Source: Streptomyces sp. XD-27 (lineage in GTDB: Bacteria > Actinomycetota > Actinomycetes > Streptomycetales > Streptomycetaceae). From it: a stretch of DNA of 64,000 nt. Location: assembly GCF_030553055.1 (NCBI RefSeq), contig NZ_CP130713.1:5394001-5458000 (forward strand). The letters run 5' to 3'. Shown here piece after piece: positions 15,874 through 26,581 of the stretch (positions are counted from its first letter, which is position 1; every line of letters begins with the position of its first letter). The notes under the pieces are model-generated. The model did not search any database and was not told where the DNA came from. It saw only the letters and a list, made by a program, of their open reading frames with translations. The translations under genes and the position numbers were made by a program.

Positions 15874-16467
15874 TCAGTCGGCGAACGTCGAGGAGAGCGC
15901 CTCGGCCAGCCCCGGCACCAGGTCGGGGCCGGTCAGCACCTCGGTGGGGGAGTCCTTCTCCCTCAGCCGCACCGCGGACTCGCGCGCCCCGTCCCGGAGC
16001 ACCGCGACGGTCATCCGCACCTCCTGGCGCTCCGGGTGCTCGGCGATCCAGCGGGCGAGCCGCCGCTCGTTCATGCCCTTCGGGACGGACGCCTCGGCGG
16101 ACGGCGGCAGCATCAGCCGCTCCACGGTCAGGGCGCAGCCGACGACCGCGTCCGGCCAGGCGATGGTGCCGAGGAACTCGTCCAGCGGCGTGCCCGCGGG
16201 CAGCTCGTCCTGCTCGATGGGGGTCAGGGAAGGGCCGGGGGAGTCGGTGCCGCCGGCGTCGAGCCCGAGCTGGGCGGCCAGAGCGGGCTCCTGGGCCCGC
16301 AGCCGGGCGGTGTCGACGAGGGCGAAGAGCCGGGCCGGCTGGTCCCAGCCCAGACCGGAGGCGTACTCGTCGATCTCCAGTACGGCTCGGGTCAGCGGGT
16401 TCGCGGCCATCGGGGTCGCCGCCGCGGAGGGGTCGACGGGCTCTTGGGGGTGGGGAAGGTTGGACAT
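15874..16467 (-). CDS. PPA1309-family protein
   Basis: 197 residues from ATG 16467 (MSNLPHPQEP), with an upstream in-frame GTG/ATG possible to 16497. Recognisable family stretches are ANPLTRAVLEIDEYASGLGWDQPARLFALVDT near the start, WPDAVVGCALTVERLMLPP in the middle and a C-terminal LREKDSPTEVLTGPDLVPGLAEAL. The family is widespread in Actinobacteria and has no established function. It is cytoplasmic by sequence. The gene is divergent from the UPF0182 membrane protein. Confidence 0.85.
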   Translation of the reverse strand: MSNLPHPQEPVDPSAAATPMAANPLTRAVLEIDEYASGLGWDQPARLFALVDTARLRAQEPALAAQLGLDAGGTDSPGPSLTPIEQDELPAGTPLDEFLGTIAWPDAVVGCALTVERLMLPPSAEASVPKGMNERRLARWIAEHPERQEVRMTVAVLRDGARESAVRLREKDSPTEVLTGPDLVPGLAEALSSTFAD

Positions 16468-16590
16468 GCTCAATATCGTGCCCTGATCGGACCCCAAAGC
16501 GGGAACTGAGTAAAGCCTGAGTAAGTTGCATCAGTGGGCCCTACGATCGCGGGGCCCGCAATAACGACAGCGAACTTCGAGGTGCGCACC

Positions 16591-19512
16591 TTGGCTTTCC
16601 AGATGCCGGACCGCGGCGGAGGCCCGACAGGGCCACGGATCAGAGTCGGCCGACCTTCGCGGCGGGTCCGGACCCTGCTGATGACCCTGGGCGTGCTGGC
16701 GGCGCTGGCCATGCTCTTCGTCATGTTCGCGGGGTTCTGGACCGACTGGCTGTGGTACCGCTCGGTCGGTTACTCCTCGGTCTTCACCAAGACCCTGACC
16801 ACCAAGATCGGGCTGTTCGCCGTCTTCGGCCTGCTGATGGCCGCTGCCGTCGGCTTCAACATCTGGCTGGCGCACCGGCTGCGGCCGCCGCTCAGCGCGA
16901 TGTCGCTGGAGCAGCAGAGCCTGGACCGCTACCGGATGGCCATCGCCCCGTACAAGGTCTGGCTGCTGGTCGCGGTGACCGCGCTCGTCGGGCTGATCGC
17001 GGGCGCCTCCGCCTCCAGCCAGTGGCGCACCTGGCTGCTGTACGTCAACGGCGTGAAGTTCGGCGAGAAGGACCCGCAGTTCCACAAGGACGTGTCCTTC
17101 TTCGCGTTCGACCTCCCCTGGTACCGCTTCCTGCTGAGCTTCGGCTTCGCGGCCACGGTGCTGTCCCTGATCGCCGCGGTGCTCGTGCACTACCTGTACG
17201 GGGGCCTGCGCATCACCAGCCCCGGGGCCCGGGCGACCGGGGCGGCCACCAGCCACCTCTCGGTGCTGATGGGCGTCTTCGTCGCTCTCAAGGCGGTCGC
17301 GTACTGGCTCGACCGGTACGGCCTGGCGGTGAAGTCCAGCGACTTCAAGGCGACCGACAACTGGGTCGGTCTGCGCAACGTCGACGCCAACGCCTACCTG
17401 CCGGCGAAGACGATCCTGTTCTGCATCGCGGTCATCTGCGCGCTGCTGTTCTTCGCCACGCTGTGGCGCCGCACCTGGCAGCTGCCCGTCATCGGCTTCG
17501 GCCTGATGGTGCTCTCGGCGGTCCTCATCGGCGGCCTCTACCCGGCCATCGTCCAGAAGTTCCAGGTCCAGCCCAACGAGCAGGCCAAGGAAGCGCCGTA
17601 CATCAAGAAGAACATCGAGGCCACACGCAAGGCGTACGGCATCGATGCCGCGGAGATCACCGACTACAAGGGCCGGGGGACCACCAAGGACCCCGCCAAG
17701 CTGCGCGACGCCGCGACCTCGGCGGCCAACTACCGGCTGCTCGACCCGAACATCGTCTCGCCGACCTTCCAGCAGGTCGAGCAGAAGAAGAAGTACTACC
17801 AGTTCCCCGCCACCCTGGACGTGGACCGCTACAACGGCCGGGACACCGTGGTGGGTCTGCGTGAGCTCAACATCGAGGGCATCCCGAAGCGGAACTGGAT
17901 CAACGACCACTTCACGTACACCCACGGCTACGGCGCGATCTCCGCGGAGGGCACCTCCACGACGGACAACGGGGCGCCGAAGTTCACCTCACGGGGCCTG
18001 CCGGCCAGGGGCGACGTCCTCGGCGACCACCAGCAGCGGATCTACTACGGCGAGAAGACCGACCAGTACTCGATCGTCGGCGGTCCGCAGAAGGAACTCG
18101 ACTACGAGGCGACGGGCGAGAAGACCACCAGTTTCAAGGGCAAGGGCGGGGTCTCGCTCGACAACCCGATCAACCGCGCCGCGTACGCGGTGGCCTTCAG
18201 CGAGCCGCAGTTCCTGTACTCGGGAGCCATCGGCAAGGGATCGAAGATCCTTTACAACCGCACGCCCAAGGAGCGCGTCGAAGCGGTCGCCCCGTGGCTG
18301 ACCATCGACGGCGACGCCTATCCGTCGGTGGTCAACGGCCGGATCCAGTGGATCGTCGACGCCTACACCACCAGCAACGGCTATCCGTACGCGTCGCGGA
18401 CGGCCCTGGGCGACACCACCGAGGACTCGCTGACCGACGGGCAGCGCGAGGTCGTCGCGCAGGAGAACAAGGTCAACTACATCCGCAACTCGGTCAAGGC
18501 GACCGTCGACGCCTACGACGGCACCGTCAAGCTCTACGAGTGGGACACCAAGGACCCGGTCCTGAAGACCTGGAAGAAGGCGTTCCCGGGGACTGTGAAG
18601 TCCAAGGACGAGATCCCCGACGAGCTGATGGAGCACTTCCGCTACCCGCAGGACCTGTTCAAGGTGCAGCGCGAACTGCTCACCCGCTACCACGTCACCG
18701 ACGCCAAGCAGTTCTACAGCGGTAGTGACGCCTGGCAGGTGCCGGACGACCCGACGACCAAGAACGGCATCGCGGTCCCGCCGTACTACCTGAACATGAA
18801 GATGCCGGGAGCGGAGGGCCAGCGCTTCTCGCTGACCACCACCTTCACTCCCAACGGGCGCCCGAACCTCGGCGCGTTCATGGCGGTCGATGCCGACGCG
18901 AACAGCAAGGACTACGGCACGATAAGGCTGTTGAGAGTCACCTCCGAGGTCGACGGCCCGCAGCAGGTGCAGAACAAGCTCAACAGCTCGAACGACGTGG
19001 CCACCTTCGTCCGGGACCTGAAGGGCGCCGACTCGGACATCCAGTACGGCAACCTGCTGACGGTGCCCCTCGAAGGCGGGCTGCTGTACATCGAGCCGGT
19101 GTACGCCCAGGGCCGTAACGGGCAGTATCCGCTGATGAAACGGGTGGCCGCGTCCTACAACGGCAAGACGGTCTTCGAGGCCAGCCTGGACAAAGCGCTC
19201 GCCGCCGTCTTCAGTGAGGACGGCGCCACCCTGCCGCCCAAGGAGGAGCCACCGGGCGAGAAGCCCGAGCCGCCGACGAGCAAGGACCCGACGGTCCAAG
19301 AGGCGTTGAAGGACGCCCAGGAGGCGTTCGACGCGGGCCAGAAGGCGCTGCAGGGCGAGGACGGTCCGGACTGGGGCGCGTACGACAAGGCCCAGGACGA
19401 CCTCAAGAAGGCGCTGCAGCGCGCTGCCGACGCGGAGCAGAAGGCATCCGAAGGGAAGCAGGACCAGCAGGACCAGAAGCCGGACGACAAGGCCAGGAGA
19501 GAGAACACCTGA
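16591..19512 (+). CDS. UPF0182 large membrane protein
   Basis: 973 residues from TTG 16591, which has GAGG eight bases upstream; ATG 16603 is an alternative. About seven transmembrane helices lie in the first 320 residues (first at about 30-55, last near 300-320). A large extracytoplasmic domain (about 330-900) follows, with family signatures such as [15 protein letters not shown] and [20 protein letters not shown] charged Glu/Lys/Gln-rich tail ends the protein. The family is universal in Actinobacteria; its function is unknown to me. Confidence 0.92.
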   Translation: MAFQMPDRGGGPTGPRIRVGRPSRRVRTLLMTLGVLAALAMLFVMFAGFWTDWLWYRSVGYSSVFTKTLTTKIGLFAVFGLLMAAAVGFNIWLAHRLRPPLSAMSLEQQSLDRYRMAIAPYKVWLLVAVTALVGLIAGASASSQWRTWLLYVNGVKFGEKDPQFHKDVSFFAFDLPWYRFLLSFGFAATVLSLIAAVLVHYLYGGLRITSPGARATGAATSHLSVLMGVFVALKAVAYWLDRYGLAVKSSDFKATDNWVGLRNVDANAYLPAKTILFCIAVICALLFFATLWRRTWQLPVIGFGLMVLSAVLIGGLYPAIVQKFQVQPNEQAKEAPYIKKNIEATRKAYGIDAAEITDYKGRGTTKDPAKLRDAATSAANYRLLDPNIVSPTFQQVEQKKKYYQFPATLDVDRYNGRDTVVGLRELNIEGIPKRNWINDHFTYTHGYGAISAEGTSTTDNGAPKFTSRGLPARGDVLGDHQQRIYYGEKTDQYSIVGGPQKELDYEATGEKTTSFKGKGGVSLDNPINRAAYAVAFSEPQFLYSGAIGKGSKILYNRTPKERVEAVAPWLTIDGDAYPSVVNGRIQWIVDAYTTSNGYPYASRTALGDTTEDSLTDGQREVVAQENKVNYIRNSVKATVDAYDGTVKLYEWDTKDPVLKTWKKAFPGTVKSKDEIPDELMEHFRYPQDLFKVQRELLTRYHVTDAKQFYSGSDAWQVPDDPTTKNGIAVPPYYLNMKMPGAEGQRFSLTTTFTPNGRPNLGAFMAVDADANSKDYGTIRLLRVTSEVDGPQQVQNKLNSSNDVATFVRDLKGADSDIQYGNLLTVPLEGGLLYIEPVYAQGRNGQYPLMKRVAASYNGKTVFEASLDKALAAVFSEDGATLPPKEEPPGEKPEPPTSKDPTVQEALKDAQEAFDAGQKALQGEDGPDWGAYDKAQDDLKKALQRAADAEQKASEGKQDQQDQKPDDKARRENT

Positions 19513-19565
19513 GCGGAGAGCCGATCGGGCCCGTCCCGCGCCGTGATACGGTAAAAACACAACGG

Positions 19566-19639
19566 CGCGGGGTGGAGCAGCTCGGTAGCTCGCTGGGCTC
19601 ATAACCCAGAGGTCGCAGGTTCAAATCCTGTCCCCGCTA
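19566..19639 (+). tRNA. tRNA-fMet (CAT), copy 1
   Basis: 74 bases without an encoded CCA. The acceptor 5' strand CGCGGGG pairs with CCCCGC, leaving an unpaired C1-T72, a feature of initiator tRNA. The anticodon loop is CTCATAA and the stem has three consecutive G-C pairs (CTGGG with CCCAG), the second initiator hallmark. The T-loop is GGTTCAAATCC. An identical copy lies at 22006-22079. Confidence 0.96.
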
Positions 19640-19649
19640 CTGAACGACG

Positions 19650-19678
19650 AGGCCCGGATCCTCAAGGATCCGGGCCTT
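19650..19678 (+). terminator. terminator after tRNA-fMet copy 1
   Basis: AGGCCCGGATCC (19650-19661), loop TCAA, then GGATCCGGGCCTT, a 12-bp perfect stem eleven bases after the tRNA. Confidence 0.75.
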
Positions 19679-19811
19679 AGTCGTGTGTCCTCCACCAGTC
19701 TGCGGGGTTTTCGCGTTTGACTTATCTCTCTGTGGGCATGTCGACAAAACGCTGAAGTGACCTCACTGGCTGCGATATACCAGATGTACGCGGGTTGCGG
19801 GTGGTGCGACG

Positions 19812-21901
19812 ATGGAAAACATGGGGGACAGGGCAAGTCTGTTGGAGACAGGGCAGCTTGTGCAGACGCACGACGACGCCGAAGAGGAGACGCGGCACCG
19901 CCGCGCCGCCGAGGCTGGCGACCCCGCTTCCATGAGTGCTCTCGGCTCCCTGCTGCTGCGCCGCGGCGACCTCGACGGCGCCGAGCCGTACTTGAGGGCC
20001 GCCACCGCGTCCGGTGACCGTGCCGCCGCCAACAACCTCGGAGTCCTGCTGCACCAGCGCGGTTACTCCGACGAGGCAGCGGACTGGTGGCGGACCGCCG
20101 CGGTCGCCGGTTCGGCGGCCGCCGCGCACGCGCTCGGCCGGTACCACCGCGAGCGGGGCGACGAGCCCGCCGCCGAGTACTGGCTGCGCCAGTCCGCCGA
20201 GTCCGGGCACGCGCTCGGCGCGTACGCCCTCGCGGATCTTCTGGAGCACCGCAGCGACATCGGTGCCGAACGCTGGTTCCGGGCGGCCGCCGAGCGCGGT
20301 CACCGCGAGGCCGCGTACCGCCTGGCCCGGATCCTCGACCAGCGGGAGGGCGACCCGGAGCGCGGCAGGACCGGCACCGGCGCGAGCGCGCCGGGCAGCA
20401 CCGGCCCGGGCGGAACGGGCGGTGGGAGGACGGGCGGCGGCGGAACGGGCGCGGGGAGGACCGAGGGCGACAGGACCGGCACCGGTTCGGTCGGTACCGG
20501 CACCGGTACCGGTGGCCGCGGGAGGCGGTCCGAGGCCGAGCAGTGGTACCGCCAGGCCGCCGCGCGCGGCCACCGGCGCGCCGCCCTGCACCTCGGCACG
20601 CTCCTTGAGGAGCGCGGCGAGACCCAGGAGGCCGGCCGCTGGTACCTGATGTCCGCCAAGGACGGCGAGACCCGCGCCGCCTGCGCGCTGGGCTTCCTGC
20701 TGCGGGACGCGGGCGACGCCGAGAGCGCCGCCGTGTGGTGGCATCGCGCCGCCCAGGACGGCGACGGCAACGCCGCCAACGCGCTGGGCGCGCTGCACGC
20801 CGACCGGGGCGAGACGCAGACCGCCGAGCGCTGGTACCGGGCCGCCCTGGACGCCGGTGACCACAACGGCGCGTACAACCTCGGGCTGCTCTGCGCCGAG
20901 CAGGGGCGCGAGGCACAGGCCGAGCAGTGGTACCGCCGCGCCGCCTACTCCGGGCACCGAGAGGCGGCCAACGCGCTCGCGGTGCTGCTGCTCCAGCGCG
21001 GCGACGCCGCCGGCGCCGAGCCGTGGTTCTCCAAGGCCGCCGAGGCGGGCAGCGTGGACGCCGCCTTCAACCTCGGCATCCTGCACGCCGGACGCGGTGA
21101 GGACGCGCTCGCGCACCAGTGGTACGAGCGCGCGGCGGCCGCCGGGCACACCGAGGCCGCGCTCCAGGTCGCCATCGTCCTGCTGCGGGACGGGGACGAC
21201 CGGGGCGCCGAGCGCCACCTGCGCTGCGCCGCGGGGGCGGCAGCGCGGAGGCGGCGTTCCGGTTGGGCGCCCTGCTCGACCGGCCGCAGTCCGGGGCGGC
21301 CCCCGGCCGGTCCGCGGGCCCGTCGGCGCGACGCTCCAGCGCGCCGCCCGTCGCCAAGGACGCGGCCAAGGGTGCGTCCACGGGCGCGGTCGAGGACGGG
21401 ACCGAGGACGGCGGCAAGGGCCGGGCCAGGGACGGCGGCAGGGGCGGCGCCAAGGGCACGGCCAAGGACACGGCCAAGGGCCGGGACGCCGCCTGCGCGA
21501 CCCGCCCCGAGTACGAGGAGTGGTACGAGCTCGCCGCCCGCAGGGGCCACCGGCGGGCCCAGGTGCGCGTCGGCATGCTCGCGTCCGCCAGGGGCGACGT
21601 CGTCGAGGCCGCGCGCTGGTACCGCATGGCCGCCGAGGCGGGCAGCAGCAACGGCGCGTTCAACCTCGGCCTGCTGCTCGCCCGCGAGGGCAGCGAGCCG
21701 GAGGCCTCCCTGTGGTGGGCCCGCGCGGCGGAGGCCGGACACGGCCGTGCGGCGCTGCGGCTCGCGCTGCTCGCGGCCCGCCGGGGACACCTGGCGGAGG
21801 CGCAGCAGTGGTGCGGCCGCGCGGTCGAGCTGGGCCCGGCGGAAGTCGCGGAGCGGGCGGCGCGGCTGCGGGACGCCCTCCAGCAGGAACTCACGGCCTG
21901 A
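19812..21901 (+). CDS. Sel1/TPR-repeat protein, apparent frameshift near 21235
   Basis: About 696 residues once the frame is repaired. Many 36-residue Sel1-like repeats are visible, with motifs such as AEQWYRRAAYSGHREAANAL and GAYNLGLL. Such scaffolds bind protein partners. A Gly/Thr-rich low-complexity insert interrupts them at about 185-240, and a second Lys/Gly/Ala insert lies around 21340-21490. In the first frame the repeats end abruptly at about 21235, in GCGGGGGC. They resume one frame over (AEAAFRLGALL onward) and end at 21901; one extra G restores continuity. The uncorrected first frame would run to 21989 as Arg/Pro-rich nonsense. The gene sits between two identical tRNA-fMet genes. 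Confidence 0.85.
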
Positions 21902-22005
21902 CGGCCGAGCCCAGGACGCGGCCGGGCCCCGGCCCGCTCCGGAGGGTGGCTCCGGACACGATTTGCGCTGGTCGTCGGCTCAGGGTTAAAGTTAGGGCAC
22001 ACCGA

Positions 22006-22079
22006 CGCGGGGTGGAGCAGCTCGGTAGCTCGCTGGGCTCATAACCCAGAGGTCGCAGGTTCAAATCCTGTCCCCGCTA
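22006..22079 (+). tRNA. tRNA-fMet (CAT), copy 2
   Basis: Identical over all 74 bases to the copy at 19566-19639, with the same C1-T72 mismatch and three G-C pairs in the anticodon stem. The flanks differ upstream but resemble each other downstream. CCA is not encoded. Confidence 0.96.
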
Positions 22080-22086
22080 CGAGAAC

Positions 22087-22119
22087 GAAGGGCCCGGATC
22101 CTCAGGATCCGGGCCCTTC
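22087..22119 (+). terminator. terminator after tRNA-fMet copy 2
   Basis: Perfect 15-bp stem (22087-22101 with 22105-22119) with a three-base loop. Its core matches the terminator after copy 1, so tRNA and terminator were probably duplicated together. Confidence 0.75.
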
Positions 22120-22169
22120 GTCATGAGCGGTCATGAGCGCCACCGGGGGCCCGACCGGGCCCCCGGTGA

Positions 22170-22583
22170 TCAGCCCGCGCAGTTCGGGCACACGCCGCGG
22201 TAGGTGACCTCGACGGCCGAGACCGTGAAGCCGAACCGCTCCTCGGTGGGCAGGTCGGCGAGCGGATCGCCGGACGGGTGCACATCGCGGATCGTGCCGC
22301 ACCGGGAGCACACCAGGTGCTGGTGGGCGTGGTGCGCGTTCGGGTCGTACCGCTTGGCGCGCCCGTCCGTGCTGACCTCGATCACTTCCCCCAGCGAGAC
22401 CAGCTCGCCGAGCGTGTTGTACACGGTCGCGCGGGAGATCTCCGGCAGGCGGTCGACCGCCCGCGCGTGAACCTCGTCGGCGGTGTAGTGCACGTGGTCC
22501 CCGTCGAGGACCTCGGCGACGACACGCCGTTGGGCGGTCAGCCGCCAGCCACGTCCACGGAGCCGTTCCAGCAGGTCACTCAT
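22170..22583 (-). CDS. catR: Fur-family (PerR/CatR-like) peroxide regulator
   Basis: 137 residues from ATG 22583, which has AGGTGA at good spacing; GTG 22592 would add three residues. The winged-helix segment (RLTAQRRVVAEVL, ISRATVYNTLGELVSLG) and the C-terminal dimer domain with HAHQHLVCSRCG and CPNC (structural Zn site, two CxxC pairs) are those of Fur/PerR proteins. It is divergent from the catalase gene. That pairing and the palindromes between them point to a metal-bound peroxide-sensing repressor of katA and itself, like S. coelicolor CatR. The functional name is inferred. Confidence 0.88.
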   Translation of the reverse strand: MSDLLERLRGRGWRLTAQRRVVAEVLDGDHVHYTADEVHARAVDRLPEISRATVYNTLGELVSLGEVIEVSTDGRAKRYDPNAHHAHQHLVCSRCGTIRDVHPSGDPLADLPTEERFGFTVSAVEVTYRGVCPNCAG

Positions 22584-22648
22584 GCCATTCACCTATCAGT
22601 CAGATAAGGCCAGCGTACCAGCGACCTGTCCATGGCCGGATCACGTAC

Positions 22649-22692
22649 GACTTTCAAAGTCATCTTGACTTAGACGTTGTCCAATGTAGGAT
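22649..22692 (+). promoter_or_regulatory. katA promoter with Fur-family operator
   Basis: The -35 TTGACT (22665-22670), a 16-base spacer and the -10 TAGGAT (22687-22692) form a good housekeeping promoter. Two overlapping palindromes cover its upstream edge: GACTTT-C-AAAGTC (22649-22661) and AAGTCA-TCT-TGACTT (22657-22671), the second overlapping the -35. This fits repression by the divergent Fur-type regulator. Confidence 0.65.
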
Positions 22693-22740
22693 CGAGCTCG
22701 GCTGTAGGCCACGGGACAGGACCAGACGCAGGAGGCGCAC

Positions 22741-24204
22741 GTGACCGCATCGGAGAACACCGGACCGCTGACGACGGAAGCGGGCGCACCGGTCGGGGAC
22801 AACCAGAACAGCGAGACCGCGGGCGTCGGCGGGCCGGTCCTGGTCCAGGACCAGCACCTGCTGGAGAAGCTGGCCCACTTCAACCGCGAGCGCATACCGG
22901 AGCGGATCGTCCACGCGCGCGGCGCCGGCGCCTACGGCACCTTCACCGTGACCGCGGACGTCACCAAGTACACCCACGCGACGTTCCTGTCCGAGGTCGG
23001 CAAGCAGACCGAGACCTTCCTGCGCTTCTCGACCGTGGCGGGCAGCCTCGGCTCCGCCGACGCGGTGCGCGACCCCCGGGGCTTCGCGCTGAAGTTCTAC
23101 ACCGAAGACGGCAACTACGACCTCGTCGGCAACAACACCCCGGTGTTCTTCATCAAGGACGCCATCAAGTTCCCCGACTTCATCCACACCCAGAAGCGCG
23201 ACCCGTACACCGGCTCGCAGGAGGCGGACAACGTCTGGGACTTCTGGGGCCTGTCGCCCGAGTCGACGCACCAGGTGACCTGGCTCTTCGGTGACCGCGG
23301 CATCCCCGCCACGTACCGCCACATGAACGGCTACGGCTCGCACACCTACCAGTGGAGCAACGAGGCGGGCGAGGTCTTCTGGGTCAAGTACCACTTCAAG
23401 ACCGACCAGGGCATCGATAACCTCACGCAGGAAGAGGCGAACAAGCTCGCGGGCGAGGACCCCGACAGCCACCAGCGCGACCTGCGCGAGGCGATCGAGC
23501 GCGGCGAGTTCCCGACCTGGACCGTCCAGGTGCAGATCATGCCGGCGGCGGACGCGGCGAACTACCGCTTCAACCCGTTCGACCTCACCAAGGTGTGGCC
23601 GCACGAGGACTACCCGCCGATCGAGATCGGCAAGCTGGAGCTCAACCGCAACCCCCGGAACATCTTCGCCGAGGTCGAGCAGTCGATCTTCTCGCCGGCG
23701 CACTTCGTGCCCGGTATCGGCCCGTCCCCGGACAAGATGCTCCAGGGCCGCCTCTTCGCGTACGGCGACGCGCACCGCTACCGCGTCGGCATCAACGCCG
23801 ACCACCTGCCGGTGAACCGGCCGCACGCCACCGAGGCGCGCACCCACGGACGGGACGGCCTGCTGTACGACGGCCGGCACGGCGGCGCGAAGAACTACGA
23901 GCCGAACAGCTTCGGCGGCCCGGCGCAGACCGGCAGGCCGCTGTGGCAGCCGGTCGCGGTGACCGGCGCGACCGGTGACCACGCCGCCCCCTCGCACGCC
24001 GAGGACGACGACTTCGTCCAGGCGGGCAACCTCTACCGCCTGATGTCGGAGGACGAGAAGGAGCGCCTGATCGCGAACCTCGCCGGGTTCATCGCGCAGG
24101 TGTCGCGCGACGACATCGCGCAGCGCGCGATCGAGAACTTCCGCATGGCGGACGCGGACTACGGCAAGCGGCTGGAGGCCGCGGTCCAGGCCCTGCGCGG
24201 CTGA
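22741..24204 (+). CDS. katA: monofunctional haem catalase
   Basis: 487 residues, GTG 22741 behind AGGAGG. Catalase landmarks: the distal His region [14 protein letters not shown] (about 53-66), the Asn of [10 protein letters not shown] (about 130), and the proximal haem ligand region [14 protein letters not shown] with Tyr at about 340. The length fits small-subunit clade catalases. It disproportionates hydrogen peroxide in the cytoplasm. The promoter overlaps Fur-type palindromes and the regulator is divergent, so induction by peroxide is expected. A hairpin follows the stop. Confidence 0.96.
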   Translation: MTASENTGPLTTEAGAPVGDNQNSETAGVGGPVLVQDQHLLEKLAHFNRERIPERIVHARGAGAYGTFTVTADVTKYTHATFLSEVGKQTETFLRFSTVAGSLGSADAVRDPRGFALKFYTEDGNYDLVGNNTPVFFIKDAIKFPDFIHTQKRDPYTGSQEADNVWDFWGLSPESTHQVTWLFGDRGIPATYRHMNGYGSHTYQWSNEAGEVFWVKYHFKTDQGIDNLTQEEANKLAGEDPDSHQRDLREAIERGEFPTWTVQVQIMPAADAANYRFNPFDLTKVWPHEDYPPIEIGKLELNRNPRNIFAEVEQSIFSPAHFVPGIGPSPDKMLQGRLFAYGDAHRYRVGINADHLPVNRPHATEARTHGRDGLLYDGRHGGAKNYEPNSFGGPAQTGRPLWQPVAVTGATGDHAAPSHAEDDDFVQAGNLYRLMSEDEKERLIANLAGFIAQVSRDDIAQRAIENFRMADADYGKRLEAAVQALRG

Positions 24205-24223
24205 GGAGGCTTGCCGTACGACC

Positions 24224-24258
24224 GGAGAGGCCGGACGCCGTTGGGCTCCGGCCTCTCC
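24224..24258 (+). terminator. terminator after katA
   Basis: Perfect 12-bp stem GGAGAGGCCGGA (24224-24235) with TCCGGCCTCTCC (24247-24258), 20 bases past the katA stop. It may also serve the convergent CBS gene. Confidence 0.6.
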
Positions 24259-24312
24259 GTGTGCTCCCAGCTCCCGTGTGTGCTCCCGGCCCTGGTCGGG
24301 CGGCCGGGAACG

Positions 24313-24720
24313 TCAGGCCGTCACCACGTCCGCGGTCGTACGTGCCGGGACCCAGGCCCGGATGATGTCTCTGACCGACACCACCCCCACCGGTCCGCGG
24401 TCGTCGCAGACGATCAGATGGCGGAAGCCGCCGCGCACCATCGCGGCGGCGGCGTCCTCCAGGCCGCACTCCGGCGCGGCGAAGACCACGTCGGTGGTGG
24501 TGTGGGCCTGGGCGGTCTCCTGGTCCGGATCCTGGCCGGCGCCCAGGGAGTTGAGGATGTCGCGTTCGGTGAGGATGCCCAGACCGCAGTGGTCCGGGTC
24601 GAGGACGACGGCCGAGCCGACGCGGCGCGCGGCCATCAGCCGGGCTGCCTGGCGGAGCGTGTGCGCCGGGCCGATGGTGAGGATCACTGTGCTCATGGCG
24701 TCTCGGACGAGCATGGACAT
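24313..24720 (-). CDS. two-CBS-domain protein
   Basis: 135 residues from ATG 24720; the ribosome site GGAGG lies 11 bases upstream. Two CBS domains fill it: the first around LRQAARLMAARRVGSAVVL...GILTERDIL, the second around LEDAAAAMVRGGFRHLIVCDD...VVSVRDII. CBS pairs bind adenine nucleotides and regulate partners; the partner is not evident. Its upstream region holds a direct repeat TTCACAAG twice (24790-24805) and further TTCACA copies, a possible regulator site. Confidence 0.9.
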   Translation of the reverse strand: MSMLVRDAMSTVILTIGPAHTLRQAARLMAARRVGSAVVLDPDHCGLGILTERDILNSLGAGQDPDQETAQAHTTTDVVFAAPECGLEDAAAAMVRGGFRHLIVCDDRGPVGVVSVRDIIRAWVPARTTADVVTA

Positions 24721-24942
24721 GGGTGGAGCCACCTCCTTGGCGGCCCTTCACGCCGGGATCCGGCGACGCCGGGCAGCCCTGTGAAGGGATTCACAAGTTC
24801 ACAAGCGGGTGGATTCTCATGTTCACACGCGGTCGTGAGCACGACAAGGGGGCGCGTGAGGCCCGACGGCGCGTACGGTCGCAGCATGACGGCCCGTCAG
24901 GTGAGCCGGTCGGGCCGCGCTCAGGTTTCAGCTCAGGTGGCT

Positions 24943-25734
24943 TCAGCCCAGGTAGCTCAGCAGCTCCTCGTGCAACAGGCCGTTGGAGGCCGCCGCGTTC
25001 CCGCTGTGCGGGCCGGGCCGCCCGTCCAGGCCGGTGAAACTGCCCCCCGCCTCCTGGACGACGATCGCGCAGGCCGCCATGTCCCACAGCGACAGCTCCG
25101 GCTCGGCGCAGATGTCCACCGCGCCCTCCGCGACCATCATGTACGACCAGAAGTCGCCGTAGGCCCGGGTCCGCCAGCAGGCCCGCGTCAGGTCGAGGAA
25201 GGCGTTCAGCCTGCCCCGCTCCTCCCAGCCGCTCAGCGAGGAGTACGCGAACGACGCGTCGGCGAGCTTGCCCACCTGCGAGACGCGCAGCCGGGTCGCC
25301 GACGACAGGCTCCGCCCGGTGTAGGCGCCGAGCCCCTCCGCCGCCCACCAGCGGCGCCCCAGCGCCGGGGCCGACACCACGCCCACGACCGGCCGGTCGC
25401 CACCCTCGCCGCGCTCCATCAGCGCGATGAGCGTGGCCCACACCGGCACCCCGCGGACGTAGTTCTTGGTGCCGTCGATCGGATCCACGATCCAGCGGCG
25501 CGGGCCCGAGCCCTCGCTGCCGAACTCCTCGCCGAGCACGGCGTCGCGTGGCCGGGCACGCTGGAGCTGGCTGCGGATCAACTCCTCGGCGGCCTTGTCG
25601 GCCTCGCTCACCGGGGTCATGTCGGGTTTGGTCTCGACCTTGAGGTCCAGAGCCTTGAACCGCTCCATGGTCGTGGCATCGGCGGAGTCGGCCAGTACAT
25701 GCGCCAGACGCAGATCATCGTGGTAATCGGCCAT
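24943..25734 (-). CDS. hisN: histidinol-phosphatase HisN (IMPase fold)
   Basis: 263 residues from ATG 25734. Inositol-monophosphatase motifs: GEEFGS (metal-binding Glu), [15 protein letters not shown] (DPIDGT metal site) and [15 protein letters not shown] near the end. In Streptomyces this gene, next to the same neighbours, encodes the histidinol-phosphate phosphatase of histidine synthesis (SCO5208 in S. coelicolor, by recall). IMPase activity on other sugar phosphates cannot be excluded. The stop region contains short CTCAGGT repeats. Confidence 0.87.
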   Translation of the reverse strand: MADYHDDLRLAHVLADSADATTMERFKALDLKVETKPDMTPVSEADKAAEELIRSQLQRARPRDAVLGEEFGSEGSGPRRWIVDPIDGTKNYVRGVPVWATLIALMERGEGGDRPVVGVVSAPALGRRWWAAEGLGAYTGRSLSSATRLRVSQVGKLADASFAYSSLSGWEERGRLNAFLDLTRACWRTRAYGDFWSYMMVAEGAVDICAEPELSLWDMAACAIVVQEAGGSFTGLDGRPGPHSGNAAASNGLLHEELLSYLG

Positions 25735-25888
25735 GGCCGAACAGTATCCACAGCGCCCCGCCGCAATCACACGGCCAGGGCCGTTCCGCCGCCTACTGTC
25801 GCCCGCAGGAGCTATTGACACTCCCTGGCGGCCCGTCAATTCTGGCTCGAGGCCCGCCCAAAACGGGCGGATCGGCCAGGGAGGCGAT

Positions 25889-26581
25889 ATGCCCGCAGCG
25901 CGCGAAGCCTTGTTGGACGCGGCCTTCACGGCGCTCGTCGGCCGACCCTGGGCCGGGGTACGGATGGTTGACGTGGCCGCGGCCGCCGGGGTCTCCCGGC
26001 AGACTCTCTACAACGAGTTCGGCAGCAAGGAGGGGCTGGCCCGTGCCCTGGTGCGGCGCGAGGCCGACGCCTACCTGACCGGCATCGAGGCGGCGCTCGC
26101 CGGGCCGGGTGGCGCCGACCCCCGGGAGCGGCTGACGGCGGCGGCGCAGTGGACCGTACGGGCCGCTGACGCCAACCCGCTGCTGCGCGCGGCCCTCACC
26201 GGCTGCTGGACCGAGCGCCTCCCGTCGCCCGAGCACCTCGGCCCGCTGCCCGCCCAGCGGCCGGGCGCCGGCCCCGACCCGCTGCCCTCTCCCGGCGAGT
26301 TGCTCGGCCGGGTGCGCGACCGCGCGGTGACCCTGCTGGAGCGCGACTGGCCGGCGGAGGAAGCCGCGGCCCTGGGCCGTGCCTGCGAGACCGCGACCCG
26401 GCTCGCGCTGTCCTGTGTGGTCGCGCCCACCGGGGCGGAGGACGTGGCCCGCCTGGTCCGCGGAGTCCTGCCGCCGGAGGGCCCGGTGCCGGCGGGACCG
26501 CGGGGATCGCGGGTCCGGCCGGGATCGCGGGCCACCGGCGCGGAGCTCAATGGGCGGCGCCGGAGAGCTGCAGGCCGATGA
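25889..26581 (+). CDS. TetR-family regulator
   Basis: 230 residues from ATG 25889 behind GGGAGG. The HTH is [32 protein letters not shown] (about 25-56). The ligand-binding half has no recognisable specificity. The last 35 residues are Gly/Arg/Pro rich. Its 3' end overlaps the convergent SMR transporter gene by 35 bases. A palindrome stands upstream of that transporter, so control of the efflux gene is plausible but unproven. Confidence 0.88.
   Translation: MPAAREALLDAAFTALVGRPWAGVRMVDVAAAAGVSRQTLYNEFGSKEGLARALVRREADAYLTGIEAALAGPGGADPRERLTAAAQWTVRAADANPLLRAALTGCWTERLPSPEHLGPLPAQRPGAGPDPLPSPGELLGRVRDRAVTLLERDWPAEEAAALGRACETATRLALSCVVAPTGAEDVARLVRGVLPPEGPVPAGPRGSRVRPGSRATGAELNGRRRRAAGR

Noticed and set aside
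24781..24840. TTCACA repeats before the CBS gene as a PHO box.
   Set aside because: The repeat spacing is 8 bases, not the 11 expected for PhoP direct repeats.
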